The position numbers were made by a program, and so were the translations under genes. This document shows positions 7,985 through 15,934 of a stretch of DNA of 64,000 nt, one piece after another. How positions within the stretch are numbered: position 1 is the stretch's first letter; each line of letters starts with the position of its first letter. Below the pieces are notes generated by a model that saw nothing but the letters and a program-made list of their open reading frames with translations, made no database searches and was not told the DNA's origin. Source of the DNA: Bordetella genomosp. 7 (GTDB lineage: Bacteria > Pseudomonadota > Gammaproteobacteria > Burkholderiales > Burkholderiaceae_B). Where the stretch lies: positions 682,001-746,000 of the forward strand of contig NZ_NEVK01000006.1 of assembly GCF_002261265.1 (NCBI RefSeq). The letters run 5' to 3'.

Positions 7985-8716
7985 ATGGTGCAAGTACCCC
8001 GGCGCGCAGGTGTCAGCGGCCCTACGCTGGTACGCCTGCTTGCTCGCCTGATAGACGCCGACATTCCCGCGTCGCGGCAACCGCTGGCCGAACGGCTCAG
8101 CCAGTGGCTGAGCTGGACCGATGCCATCGCGCTGTCGGCAGTGCTCGACGGCGCGGCGCCCGCTCCGGCAGCCCCTCCGCGCGCGTTCGACGCAGCAGAG
8201 GCTCGCGAGGTGCAGCGCGTCAGGGAGTCTATCGCCCGGGCTATCGACGACGACACGCCGTTTACCGCGCCGCCGATACGTGTGTCACGAGCCGCGGCCA
8301 CGCCCGCGCCGGCGCCGGCGGCCGCGGAACCGGCCTACATCATCTACCGCCAGCGTTACCAGGCCATACAGCAGACCATGGAAACCAGCATTGCCAAGTT
8401 GCGGGCGCGCCTGCGGTCGCTGTTGGCCACGCAAACACCTGCCATGGCGCGCCTGGCGGTGGTCGACGCCATCATGGAGCGCTCGCTGAGCGCGCACGAA
8501 CGGCGCCTGCTCGCCACCATTCCGGGCATGCTCGAAGGCCATTTCAACCGGATGCGCCAAGCGGCCGAAGACGCGGCAGACGCCGCCGGGGCCGCCTCAG
8601 CGCCGCACTCCTGGGTGGCCGCGTTCCGCGCCGACATGCGCAGCGTGCTGCGCGCCGAACTGGACATCCGCCTACAACCCATCGAGGGCCTGCTTGCCGC
8701 CCTGCGCGCCCATTGA
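7985..8716 (+). CDS. DUF3348-type protein, first gene of motor-like operon
   Basis: This 243-residue soluble protein resembles the DUF3348 family of Burkholderiales. The first 50 residues (GVSGPTLVRLLARLID...LSQWLSWTDAIALSAVLDG) form a helical domain, followed by an Ala/Pro-rich linker (about 57-115), then a mostly helical C-terminal half rich in Arg and Glu (YIIYRQRYQAIQQTMETSI...). It has no signal peptide or membrane segment, so it should be cytoplasmic. The ribosome-binding site is poor. It is followed after 10 bases by the DUF802 membrane protein and two more genes that overlap, so it is probably a cytoplasmic partner of that complex. Function unknown. Confidence 0.75.
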   Translation: MVQVPRRAGVSGPTLVRLLARLIDADIPASRQPLAERLSQWLSWTDAIALSAVLDGAAPAPAAPPRAFDAAEAREVQRVRESIARAIDDDTPFTAPPIRVSRAAATPAPAPAAAEPAYIIYRQRYQAIQQTMETSIAKLRARLRSLLATQTPAMARLAVVDAIMERSLSAHERRLLATIPGMLEGHFNRMRQAAEDAADAAGAASAPHSWVAAFRADMRSVLRAELDIRLQPIEGLLAALRAH

Positions 8717-8726
8717 CCCGGACACC

Positions 8727-11054
8727 ATGACACGAAATCTCGTTGCTCTCGTTATTTTCCTGGCGGGCCTGGCCGTTGTGGGCTGGGTCGGCGCCGGCTA
8801 TGTCGGCTCGAACACCCTGGCGCTGGCCGTCACGGGCCTGATCGGCATCGTCTACCTGGCCGGCGCCCTCGAGCTGCGGCGCTACCAACTGGGCACCGCC
8901 GGGCTGGCGCGCGCCACGGCATCACTGAGCACACCGCCAGCCCGTCTGGATGACTGGCTGGCGCAGGTGCCGGCCGGGCTGCGCCATATTGCGCAACTGC
9001 GCGTCGAGGGCCAGCGCACGGCCTTTCCCGGCCCCGCGCTGGCGCCCTACCTTGCCGGCATGCTGGTGCTGCTGGGCATGCTGGGCACCTTCCTGGGCAT
9101 GGTGGCCACCTTGCGCGGCACGGGCGCCGCGCTGGAAGGCGCGGTCGACCTGCACGCGATCCGCTCGTCGCTGGCCGCTCCGGTGCACGGCCTGGGCTTC
9201 GCTTTCGGCACCTCGGTGGCGGGCGTGGCATCCTCGGCCGCGCTGGGTCTGCTGGCCGCATTGACGCGGCGCGAGCGCCTGCGCGCCGTACAGCAACTGG
9301 ACGCCGCCAGCGCCACCACGTTGCGCGAATACTCGCAAAGCCACCAGCGCGAACAGACTTTGCAATTGCTGCAGAAACAGGCCGACGCCATGCCTTTGGT
9401 GGTCGACCGCCTGCAGGAAATGATGGCGACGCTGGAACGGCAGAATCTGGCGCTGCACGAACGGCTGGCGGCCAGCCAGGACGCGTTTCACGGCAAGGCG
9501 GACGCCGCCTATACGCGCCTGGCCGCCGCCATGGAGCAGGCGCTCAAGCAAAGCGTGGCCGACAACGCCGAGGCTGCCGGCGCCGCCATCCGGCCGGCGG
9601 TGGAAGCGACACTGGCCGGCCTGGCCCGCGAGACTTCCGCCTGGCAGGACACCCTGGCGCACGCGGTGCGCCAGCAACTGGACGACGTGACCGGCCGCTT
9701 CGAAGCCACCACCGGGAAGGTGGCTGAACTCTGGACCGATGCGCTGGCGCAGCATCGGCACGCCGGCGCGAGCCTGGCGCAGGATCTGGGCGTCACGCTG
9801 CAGCGTTTCACCGACACCTTCGAGCAGCGCTCGGCCGGCCTGCTGGATAACGTAGGCGTGCGCCTGGATACGACGGCCGCCGCCCTGCAGGCCGCCTGGG
9901 ACGGCGCCTTGGCCCGGCAATCCGCCACCGGCAGCGAACTGGCCGAACAGCACCAGCGCGCACTGGCGGCCGCCACCGCCAGCCTGCAGGAACAATCGGC
10001 GGCGCTGGTGCAGAGCCTGAATCAATCGCATGCCGGCCTGCAGGCCGAACTGGCCGCCCGCGACGAGCAGCGCCTGGCCGCCTGGCAAGCCTCGCTGGGC
10101 GAGGTGGCCGGCACGCTTCGGCTGCACTGGGAGCAGGCCGCCACCCAGGCGGCCGCGCAGCAACAGCAGGCATGTGATGCGCTGGCGCAAACCGCGCGGG
10201 AACTGTCTACACAAACCCACACGCAGGCGCGCGAGACCATCGCCGAAGTGGCGCGGCTGGTGGATGCGGCCGCGCAGGCGCCGCACGCCGCAGCCCAGGC
10301 CATCGCCGGCTGGAACAGCACGCTGGACGACATGTCGGCCGCCCTGCGCGAACAATGGGACTACGCCAGCACACTGGCTGCCGAGCGCCAGCAGCAGATC
10401 TGCGACACACTCGAACGCACCGCGCAAGACCTTGCCGCCCAGACGCAGGCGCATGCGCAGCAGACGATCGCCCAGGTCACGCAGCTGGTGCAGACGGCCG
10501 CCGAAGCGCCCAGGGCCGCCGCCGATGTCATCGCCGAGCTGCGCCAGAAACTGACCGACAGCATGGCGCGCGACAACGCCATGCTCGAAGAACGCAGCCG
10601 CCTGATGCAAACGCTGGGCACGCTGCTGGACGCCGTCAACCACGCATCGACCCAGCAGCGCACGGCAGTCGACGAGCTCATCACCACATCGGCGGGGCTG
10701 CTCGAAAGGGTGGGCAGCCAGTTCACCGCCAAGGTCGAGGCCGAGACCGATAAACTCGGCGGCATCGCCGCGCAGGTGACCGGCAGCGCCGCGGAAGTCG
10801 CCAGCCTGGGCGAAGCGTTCGGCGCAGCGGTGCAGGCCTTCGGCGAATCCGGCGACAAGTTGGCCGAACATCTGCAGCGCATTGAGGCCGCGCTCGACAA
10901 ATCCATGGCGCGCAGCGATGAGCAGCTGGCGTACTACGTCGCCCAGGCCCGCGAAGTGGTTGATCTCAGCGTACTGTCGCAGAAGCAGATCCTGCAGGAC
11001 CTGCAGCAACTGGCCAGCCGGCAGCAACCGTCCGAAAGCGGCGAAACGGCATGA
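8727..11054 (+). CDS. DUF802 membrane protein with MotA/ExbB-like head and coiled-coil tail
   Basis: This 775-residue protein has four predicted membrane segments at about 5-27, 31-50, 104-127 and 153-180, the last two separated by a short loop as in MotA, TolQ and ZorA. A cytoplasmic alpha-helical tail of nearly 600 residues follows, rich in Ala, Gln and Glu. Residues 464-539 and 540-615 are two copies of a 76-residue repeat, each with one Cys (483 and 559), which I take to be the DUF802 unit. The next gene encodes a MotB/OmpA-like partner and overlaps it by four bases. I chose ATG 8727 (MTRNLVALVI) because translation from an earlier in-frame ATG would add 11 non-conserved residues and overlap DUF3348. 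The stator role is inferred from architecture. Confidence 0.8.
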   Translation: MTRNLVALVIFLAGLAVVGWVGAGYVGSNTLALAVTGLIGIVYLAGALELRRYQLGTAGLARATASLSTPPARLDDWLAQVPAGLRHIAQLRVEGQRTAFPGPALAPYLAGMLVLLGMLGTFLGMVATLRGTGAALEGAVDLHAIRSSLAAPVHGLGFAFGTSVAGVASSAALGLLAALTRRERLRAVQQLDAASATTLREYSQSHQREQTLQLLQKQADAMPLVVDRLQEMMATLERQNLALHERLAASQDAFHGKADAAYTRLAAAMEQALKQSVADNAEAAGAAIRPAVEATLAGLARETSAWQDTLAHAVRQQLDDVTGRFEATTGKVAELWTDALAQHRHAGASLAQDLGVTLQRFTDTFEQRSAGLLDNVGVRLDTTAAALQAAWDGALARQSATGSELAEQHQRALAAATASLQEQSAALVQSLNQSHAGLQAELAARDEQRLAAWQASLGEVAGTLRLHWEQAATQAAAQQQQACDALAQTARELSTQTHTQARETIAEVARLVDAAAQAPHAAAQAIAGWNSTLDDMSAALREQWDYASTLAAERQQQICDTLERTAQDLAAQTQAHAQQTIAQVTQLVQTAAEAPRAAADVIAELRQKLTDSMARDNAMLEERSRLMQTLGTLLDAVNHASTQQRTAVDELITTSAGLLERVGSQFTAKVEAETDKLGGIAAQVTGSAAEVASLGEAFGAAVQAFGESGDKLAEHLQRIEAALDKSMARSDEQLAYYVAQAREVVDLSVLSQKQILQDLQQLASRQQPSESGETA

Positions 11055-11698
11055 GCGACGACATCGAAGCCGGCGTCGAGCCCACCGCGCCCGCCTGGGC
11101 GGTCTTCGGCGACCTGATGTCCGTGTTGATGGGCGCCTTCGTCCTGGTGCTGGTGGGCGTCGTGGGCGTGCAGGCAGAGCTGTCTGCCCGCCTGGAGGAT
11201 GAAGTCAGGCAACGCCAGCAGGAAACCCAGCGGCGCATGGAACTCGAACAGGCGCTGGCCGGCCCCCTGGCCGCGGGCAGCGTCACGCTGGTCGACGGCC
11301 GCATCGGCATCAGCGGCAGCGTGCTGTTTGCGCTGAACTCCGACCAGTTGCAGCCCGAAGGCCTGGAAGTACTCAAGAGCCTGGTGGGCCCGTTGTCGGA
11401 ATACCTGCGGTCACGCGACGAAATCCTGATGGTCAGCGGCTTTACGGACAACCAGCCGGTGCACGGCAACAACCGCCGCTTCCACGACAACTGGGAACTG
11501 TCGGCCCAGCGCGCGCTTACCGTCACCCGCGCCCTGATCCAACAGGGCATCGCGCAGGACGCCATATTCGCCGCCGCATTCGGCGAACAACAGCCGGTGG
11601 CGTCGAATGACGACCCGGCCGGGCGCGCCCACAATCGCCGCGTGGAAATCGCGCCGATTGCCCGCGTGCCGAACCACAAGGCGCAGGGCGGTGACTGA
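11051..11698 (+). CDS. MotB/ZorB-like OmpA-domain protein
   Basis: This 215-residue protein has a single N-terminal membrane helix at about 22-42 and an OmpA/MotB peptidoglycan-binding domain at about 90-205 (GFTDNQPV, ELSAQRALTVTRALI, HNRRVEI). The helix entry WAVFGDLMSVLMGAF carries Asp21 where MotB, ExbD and ZorB carry the proton-binding Asp, so it should be part of an ion channel with the DUF802 protein. A short coiled coil (44-70) links helix and domain. It overlaps the DUF802 stop by four bases and the next start by eight, so all are co-translated. The cell wall anchor and ion path are family knowledge; a motor function here is inference. Confidence 0.85.
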   Translation: MSDDIEAGVEPTAPAWAVFGDLMSVLMGAFVLVLVGVVGVQAELSARLEDEVRQRQQETQRRMELEQALAGPLAAGSVTLVDGRIGISGSVLFALNSDQLQPEGLEVLKSLVGPLSEYLRSRDEILMVSGFTDNQPVHGNNRRFHDNWELSAQRALTVTRALIQQGIAQDAIFAAAFGEQQPVASNDDPAGRAHNRRVEIAPIARVPNHKAQGGD

Positions 11699-12371
11699 CC
11701 CGCGCGACGCCGCTATTCAGGCCACGCTGGCTGCCTGGCGCGACCAAGGCGTGCATCGCACGCATCCCGCGCGCTTTCGCCTGATCGAGGCGCTGGCCGG
11801 CCGCGCGCAACGCGTCGACGGCCAGGCGCGCCAGGTACTGCAGGCGCGGCTTGACGTCCTGGTGGGCGAGTTCCAGCAGGCGCTCGGCGCGAATACGCCG
11901 CCCGAGGCGCAAGCCGATGACGCCGCTGTGGCGGCCGTGTCAACAGCGGCCCAGGGCGCAGAACCTGCCCCCCCGGGCGCGCCGCAGAGTCTTTGCGAGC
12001 TCCTGGGCTACATGCAGGACCACCCCGCCGCCGCGCACGACGGCGAGGCCGCGCAAGACCGGGCGCGGTTGCGCCAGCGCTACCCCGAGCTGGACTTGCT
12101 GGATTATTTCCAGGCCACCTGGGCCCGCCTGAGCACCGACCGGCAGCTGCTCCAATCCGAAGAACAGGTTCACGAAAACGCAGGCCCGTTGAATTCCAAC
12201 CACCTGGTGCACCGCGCGCTGTCGCTCATGCGCGCGCAATCGCCGGGCTATCTGCATCAGTTCCTGGCATACCTGGATGGCCTGGGCTGGGTGGACCAGC
12301 TCGTCAACAATGGCGGGCTGGCGGCCAGGCCCGCCGCGCGGGGCAAAAAGTCCGGCCGCGCCGCCCGCTAG
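11691..12371 (+). CDS. DUF2894-type protein, last gene of motor-like operon
   Basis: I start this 226-residue protein at GTG 11691, eight bases inside the MotB-like gene, since the reading begins cleanly there (TDPRDAAIQATLAAWRDQG) and no in-frame ATG lies between the gene junction and conserved sequence; a far upstream ATG would bury 84 bases in the previous gene. It resembles DUF2894: a helical N-terminal part, a Pro/Ala linker at about 70-100, and a C-terminal block with LLDYFQATWARLSTDRQL and SNHLVHRALSLMR. The tail is strongly basic (GKKSGRAAR). It is soluble and probably cytoplasmic. Function unknown; context makes it an accessory factor of the stator-like pair. Confidence 0.75.
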   Translation: MTDPRDAAIQATLAAWRDQGVHRTHPARFRLIEALAGRAQRVDGQARQVLQARLDVLVGEFQQALGANTPPEAQADDAAVAAVSTAAQGAEPAPPGAPQSLCELLGYMQDHPAAAHDGEAAQDRARLRQRYPELDLLDYFQATWARLSTDRQLLQSEEQVHENAGPLNSNHLVHRALSLMRAQSPGYLHQFLAYLDGLGWVDQLVNNGGLAARPAARGKKSGRAAR

Positions 12372-12380
12372 CGGGCGGCG
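12359..12380. terminator. Perfect 22-base GC palindrome between convergent stops
   Basis: An uninterrupted palindrome centred on CTAG contains the DUF2894 stop codon and ends at the base before the convergent beta-propeller gene's stop. In RNA it would fold into a nine-pair stem in both directions. It lacks a T-tract, so termination is plausible but unproven. Confidence 0.4.
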
Positions 12381-13013
12381 TCACGAACCGGGCCGCCGCA
12401 CCACCCTGAGCATGCCGCTTTCGGCCCCGCCGCAGAACAGGCGGTCGGCCCCGTCGGACTCCAAGCCCGACACACACATTCCTTGCGGCATCGCGGCACT
12501 GGCCAGCACCTTGCCGGTGCGCGGATCGACGCGGCGCAACTCACTCGCGTCATCTTCCCAGGTGGCATGCCACAACTCGCCGCCCACCCACGTCACACCG
12601 GTCACATACCGGTTCGACTCCAGCGTGTTGAGCACCTTGCCCGTTCCCGGGTCCACCTGGTAGATCTTGCGGTGCCTGAAATGCGCCACCCACAGCATGC
12701 CTTCGGCCCACGCCAGGCCGGAATGGCCGTCGCCGTCGGGCGTGGGCAGCGTGGCCAGCACTTTGCCCGTCTGCGGGTCGATCTTGCGTATCTCGTTGCC
12801 CTCGATCTGGTAGAACGCCTTGCCGTCGAACGCCGTGCCCGCGGGGCATGCCGCTGCAACGGCGCGTCCCGGCGCGCCCGTGTCCGGATCAATGGCCTGC
12901 AAGCGGTCACCGGTGGCCAGCCAGACATGCCGGCCATCGTAAGTGACTCCGTTGATCTCCTTCACCTGCGGGAAAGGGCCATGTTCGTGAATGACTTCGG
13001 CTGTCTTGCTCAT
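12381..13013 (-). CDS. Beta-propeller (YVTN/Vgb-like) repeat protein
   Basis: This 210-residue protein is built from repeating blade units of about 45 residues with recurring phrases such as IDPDTGAP, IDPQTGKVLATL, VDPGTGKVLNTL and VDPRTGKVLAS. Each ends a strand set typical of NHL/YVTN-like propellers, with about five blades. There is no signal peptide. The ATG at 13013 follows AGGTG. Such propellers bind small molecules or act as lyases/lactonases; no catalytic site can be named. It follows the winged-helix regulator gene by 48 bases on the same strand, and the pair probably forms an operon. Confidence 0.7.
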   Translation of the reverse strand: MSKTAEVIHEHGPFPQVKEINGVTYDGRHVWLATGDRLQAIDPDTGAPGRAVAAACPAGTAFDGKAFYQIEGNEIRKIDPQTGKVLATLPTPDGDGHSGLAWAEGMLWVAHFRHRKIYQVDPGTGKVLNTLESNRYVTGVTWVGGELWHATWEDDASELRRVDPRTGKVLASAAMPQGMCVSGLESDGADRLFCGGAESGMLRVVRRPGS

Positions 13014-13061
13014 GCGGCACCTGGTTGGTAGATTGAAAAAAATACTCACCACGCCTGCATG

Positions 13062-14279
13062 CTAGTCGCCGTACCACGGCCCGGGAAGTAACAAGCTTGT
13101 CGCGAATTCCGGGATGGCCACGGCCATCCAGCGCCGCGCTCGCCCCTGCCCCACCGGGCGCACGCGGCCCAAGCGCACCAACGCCTCCAGCGAACGCTGT
13201 ACCGTACGCTGGCTGGCTGCCAGCGCCAAGGCCAATGCCGAACTGGACCACGACTCACCATCGGACAGCAGGGCCAGTACCGGCGCGTGCGGCGTGTCGT
13301 CAGGCCAGGCCAGCACCGCCACCGTCGCGCCGCGGGGCGACAGCACATAGCCCCGCGCCGTGGCCTGTATGCCGGCCAGCCCGCGCAACGCGCTGCGCAG
13401 GCGGCCGATTTCTACGCGCAGCCGCGCACGGTGCGACTCGTCGCCGTGCCGCATGCGGAACACGCCGGCGATCAGGGCATCGCGCGGTGCGTCGGCGGGC
13501 CATGCGTCGGCCAGCATGCGCGCCAGCATGAACAAAACGGGGCGGCGCGCCAGGCCCACCACAGATCCACCCTGGCGCACCGCATGCCGGCACGCGTCGA
13601 CCACCAGCGTTTCCGAAGCCAGCAAGGTCTCGATCTCGTCGAGCCCTGCCGCGCGACGCGCGCCAGACAGGCTCAGCCGGGCCATGGGCGCGTCCAGCGT
13701 GCGTTCGGCATTGCCGACCTCTGCCAGCAACGCGCCGATGCGCGCCTGCTGCGCGATGTGGCGCGCCTGCGCCAGGGCAGCCCGCGCGGCGTGCGCCTGC
13801 ATGCGTCGCATCGCAATGCCCGCCGTCACCAGCGCATGCACGGCCCGCAGCGCCGCCGGCAGCGACGGGCCAGGCGGCCCGCCCAATGCGCTTTCGGCCT
13901 GTTCGAGCCGACCCAGCAGCAGCAGCCGCCTTGCATCGATATAGCGCGCGTGAACGACGTTGATGGCGTCGCCTTCGCGCTGCAGCACAGCGCGCGCCGC
14001 ATCCAGCGATCGCGCGGGCCATGCCAGGTCACGCATGGCCAGGGCGATCTCGGCTTCGGCCACCATGCACCGGGCGCGCGCCAGCGCGGCTTGCGGCCCG
14101 AAGCCACGGGCGGCGTCGCGCATCAGCCGGCGGGCGCGTTCCAGGTCGCCCAACTGCGCCATGGCGCAGCCGCGCACCGCCAGCGCCGGCGCATCGTCGC
14201 GCAGGGCCACGCGGTTCAGCGCCCCCAGCGCATCACCCGCGGCAAGCGCCCGGGCGGCGGCGGCAATCGAAGCGTCCAT
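13062..14279 (-). CDS. Large regulator with TPR-like helices and two winged-helix segments
   Basis: This 405-residue protein has about 240 residues of helical hairpin repeats (Ala/Arg-rich, TPR-like) followed by two DNA-binding regions. The first (MRHGDESHRARLRVEIGRLR...GYVLSP) resembles the OmpR/SARP winged helix; the second (SSSALALALAASQRTVQRSL...LGRVRPVG) is a second winged helix. There is no receiver or kinase domain. I use ATG 14279; a GTG nine bases upstream is equally possible. The neighbouring beta-propeller gene probably belongs to the same transcript. Target and signal are unknown. Confidence 0.65.
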   Translation of the reverse strand: MDASIAAAARALAAGDALGALNRVALRDDAPALAVRGCAMAQLGDLERARRLMRDAARGFGPQAALARARCMVAEAEIALAMRDLAWPARSLDAARAVLQREGDAINVVHARYIDARRLLLLGRLEQAESALGGPPGPSLPAALRAVHALVTAGIAMRRMQAHAARAALAQARHIAQQARIGALLAEVGNAERTLDAPMARLSLSGARRAAGLDEIETLLASETLVVDACRHAVRQGGSVVGLARRPVLFMLARMLADAWPADAPRDALIAGVFRMRHGDESHRARLRVEIGRLRSALRGLAGIQATARGYVLSPRGATVAVLAWPDDTPHAPVLALLSDGESWSSSALALALAASQRTVQRSLEALVRLGRVRPVGQGRARRWMAVAIPEFATSLLLPGPWYGD

Positions 14280-14412
14280 GGAAATCACGCCAGATCTGTC
14301 ACTCTTGGCTGACGGAGCTGCGATCCTAACCTATCGCTCAGGGCACGGCCACGCTGGCGGAGCGGTTCGATGGCCCTGTGGCACGCGCCTTTCGCCACCT
14401 GACCGACCCGAT

Positions 14413-15024
14413 TCACGCCGCCGCGGGTACATGCACCTCCGGGGCCTCGGCCATCCGGCGGCCCAGCCGCCGGGCGGCCGACAGCACCGCATCGGGCTCA
14501 TCGTGGGACTGCAGCAACAATTCCGAAGCCATGACGCGAGCCCCGCAGTAATCGAATATCCCGTGGTCGATCTGCGTGCGCATGGCGCTGGCGTAGCCAT
14601 GCCGCGCATAGGTGCGGGCGTCCGCGCCCCCCACGCCCGCCAGGTAGACGGGCAGATGCCCGAGCTTCTTCTCCGGCCGGCCGCCCGTATCGTCATACGC
14701 CCAGCCGTTGGAAAACACGCGGTCTATCCACCCTTTCATCAGGGCCGGCATCGACCACCAGTACACCGGAAACACCAGCGCCAGCGCATCGGCGCGGTCG
14801 ATGCGCGCCTGTTCGGCGGCCACATCGGCCGGCGCGGCCTGGGTGCGGCGGTGCGTCGCGTGGTCGGCCGCATTGAAACGCGGATCGAAACCCTCTGCGT
14901 ACAGGTCGGCCACTTCATATGAATGGCCGGGGCTGGCCTGGACAATGCCCGATCCAATGCAGTGCGCGGCGGCATGGCTCAAGGAAGCGGGGTCGGGGTG
15001 CGAAACAACGATAAGGGTGTGCAT
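14413..15024 (-). CDS. Flavodoxin-fold NAD(P)H:quinone oxidoreductase
   Basis: This 203-residue protein belongs to the NQO1/MdaB/KefF family: MHTLIVVSHPDPASLSHA carries the FMN/FAD phosphate-binding loop, ALVFPVYWWSMPALMKGWIDRVF is the classic isoalloxazine motif, and YLAGVGG is the third flavin contact. It performs two-electron reduction of quinones, avoiding semiquinone radicals. The start follows a GAGG ribosome-binding site. It diverges from a tetR gene, and the 131 bases between them hold two copies of a palindrome, so it is very probably induced by quinones or electrophiles through that repressor. Confidence 0.9.
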   Translation of the reverse strand: MHTLIVVSHPDPASLSHAAAHCIGSGIVQASPGHSYEVADLYAEGFDPRFNAADHATHRRTQAAPADVAAEQARIDRADALALVFPVYWWSMPALMKGWIDRVFSNGWAYDDTGGRPEKKLGHLPVYLAGVGGADARTYARHGYASAMRTQIDHGIFDYCGARVMASELLLQSHDEPDAVLSAARRLGRRMAEAPEVHVPAAA

Positions 15025-15088
15025 GGATAAACCTCGGAGAAATGTCGCAGACCAGTCACCGCCTGATATAGTCGGTTGACCTACGCCA

Positions 15089-15141
15089 GGTAACTTACAG
15101 CCAGTAATCTACCACTGGTAACTTACGATTAGTAAGTTACC
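15089..15141. promoter_or_regulatory. Double TetR-type operator
   Basis: A perfect site (15117-15141) has arms GGTAACTTAC and GTAAGTTACC with a five-base spacer. A second site (15089-15113) has the same left arm and spacer length with right arm GTAATCTACC, two mismatches. The centres are 28 bases apart, between the divergent quinone reductase and tetR genes; the perfect site ends 14 bases before the tetR start. Confidence 0.8.
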
Positions 15142-15155
15142 GATAGTACATAGCC

Positions 15156-15770
15156 ATGTCAACCAGCGCCGCTCCCCTTTCTGCCACCCCCGCGCCGCGC
15201 CGGCGCCTGTCCAGGTCCGAGCGCCACCGACAACTGCTCGACACCGCCTGGCGCCTGGTGCGCGAAGAAGGCACCGAGGCGCTGACTCTTGGCCGGCTGG
15301 CAGACGAGGCGGGTGTGACCAAGCCCGTGACGTATGACCATTTCGGCAGCCGGGCAGGCCTGCTGGCGGCGCTGTATCGCGAGTACGACGCCAACCAGAC
15401 CTCGCTGATGTCGGCCGCGTTGCGCGCGAGCGAAAACACCCTCGCCAGTCGCGCAGCGGTTATTGCGTCGTCCTATGTACAGTGCGTACTGAGCCAGGGC
15501 ACGGAAATACCGGGTGTCAGCGCGGCTCTGGCCGGCTCGCCCGAACTGGAAAAAATCAAGCGCGATTACGAAGCCGCCTTCATGCAGACCTGCCGCGAAG
15601 CGCTGGCGCCTTATGCCCCTTCGGGCAGAATCGAGGCGGCCGGCCTGTGGGCGCTGCTGGGGGCGGCCGAGTCGCTGTCCTATGCCGCGGCCACGGGCGC
15701 GATCACTGCGGCGCAGGCACAGCAGGAACTCTACGAAACCATCGCCGCGATGGTGGCTCGCAACGCCTGA
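15156..15770 (+). CDS. TetR/AcrR family repressor
   Basis: This 204-residue protein has an N-terminal helix-turn-helix (RHRQLLDTAWRLVREEG, then LTLGRLADEAGVTKPVTYDHFGSRAGLLAAL) and a helical ligand domain of about 140 residues. TetR repressors dimerise on palindromes of this size. Two such sites lie immediately upstream, so it should repress itself and the divergent quinone reductase until a ligand, perhaps a quinone or other electrophile, is bound. A basic Pro/Arg-rich stretch precedes the helix-turn-helix. A GC hairpin follows its stop. Confidence 0.92.
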   Translation: MSTSAAPLSATPAPRRRLSRSERHRQLLDTAWRLVREEGTEALTLGRLADEAGVTKPVTYDHFGSRAGLLAALYREYDANQTSLMSAALRASENTLASRAAVIASSYVQCVLSQGTEIPGVSAALAGSPELEKIKRDYEAAFMQTCREALAPYAPSGRIEAAGLWALLGAAESLSYAAATGAITAAQAQQELYETIAAMVARNA

Positions 15771-15806
15771 ACATCCCCCCGTCCGCCACTCGCGCAGGCA
15801 TGCCGC

Positions 15807-15825
15807 CGCAGGCGGACCGCCTGCG
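15807..15825. terminator. Hairpin after tetR
   Basis: CGCAGGCGG and CCGCCTGCG are perfect arms around a single A, 36 bases after the tetR stop and just before a promoter for the Bug receptor gene. There is no T-tract. It could mark the transcript end. Confidence 0.4.
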
Positions 15826-15837
15826 TGACGCATCTGG

Positions 15838-15867
15838 TTGACGTAGCAACTATATGCCCGATATGAT
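15838..15867 (+). promoter_or_regulatory. Sigma-70-like promoter of the Bug receptor-GGT operon
   Basis: TTGACG (15838-15843), an 18-base spacer and TATGAT (15862-15867) make a good promoter. Transcription would begin near 15874, about 60 bases before the chosen start at 15935, which also argues against the earlier in-frame ATG at 15854. Confidence 0.6.
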
Positions 15868-15934
15868 GAGCGGCGCCCCGCCTGCGGAAGCGGCGCGCAG
15901 CCGTCTTTTTTTCATGTCGCCCAGGAGCGAATCG

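Noticed and set aside
8922-11027. A 701-codon open frame on the minus strand
   Set aside because: It is antisense to the DUF802 gene, has no ribosome-binding site or domain, and breaks the operon with overlapping genes that supports the plus-strand reading.
7985-12371. A Zorya anti-phage defence system
   Set aside because: The MotA/MotB-like pair resembles ZorA and ZorB in architecture, but no ZorC, no ZorD helicase and no ZorE nuclease is encoded beside it. It is reported as a separate stator-like complex.
15854-15934. An N-terminal extension of the second Bug receptor from an earlier ATG
   Set aside because: The segment overlaps a promoter-like sequence, has no ribosome-binding site and would place 27 residues before a normal signal peptide. 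AGGAG supports the start at 15935.
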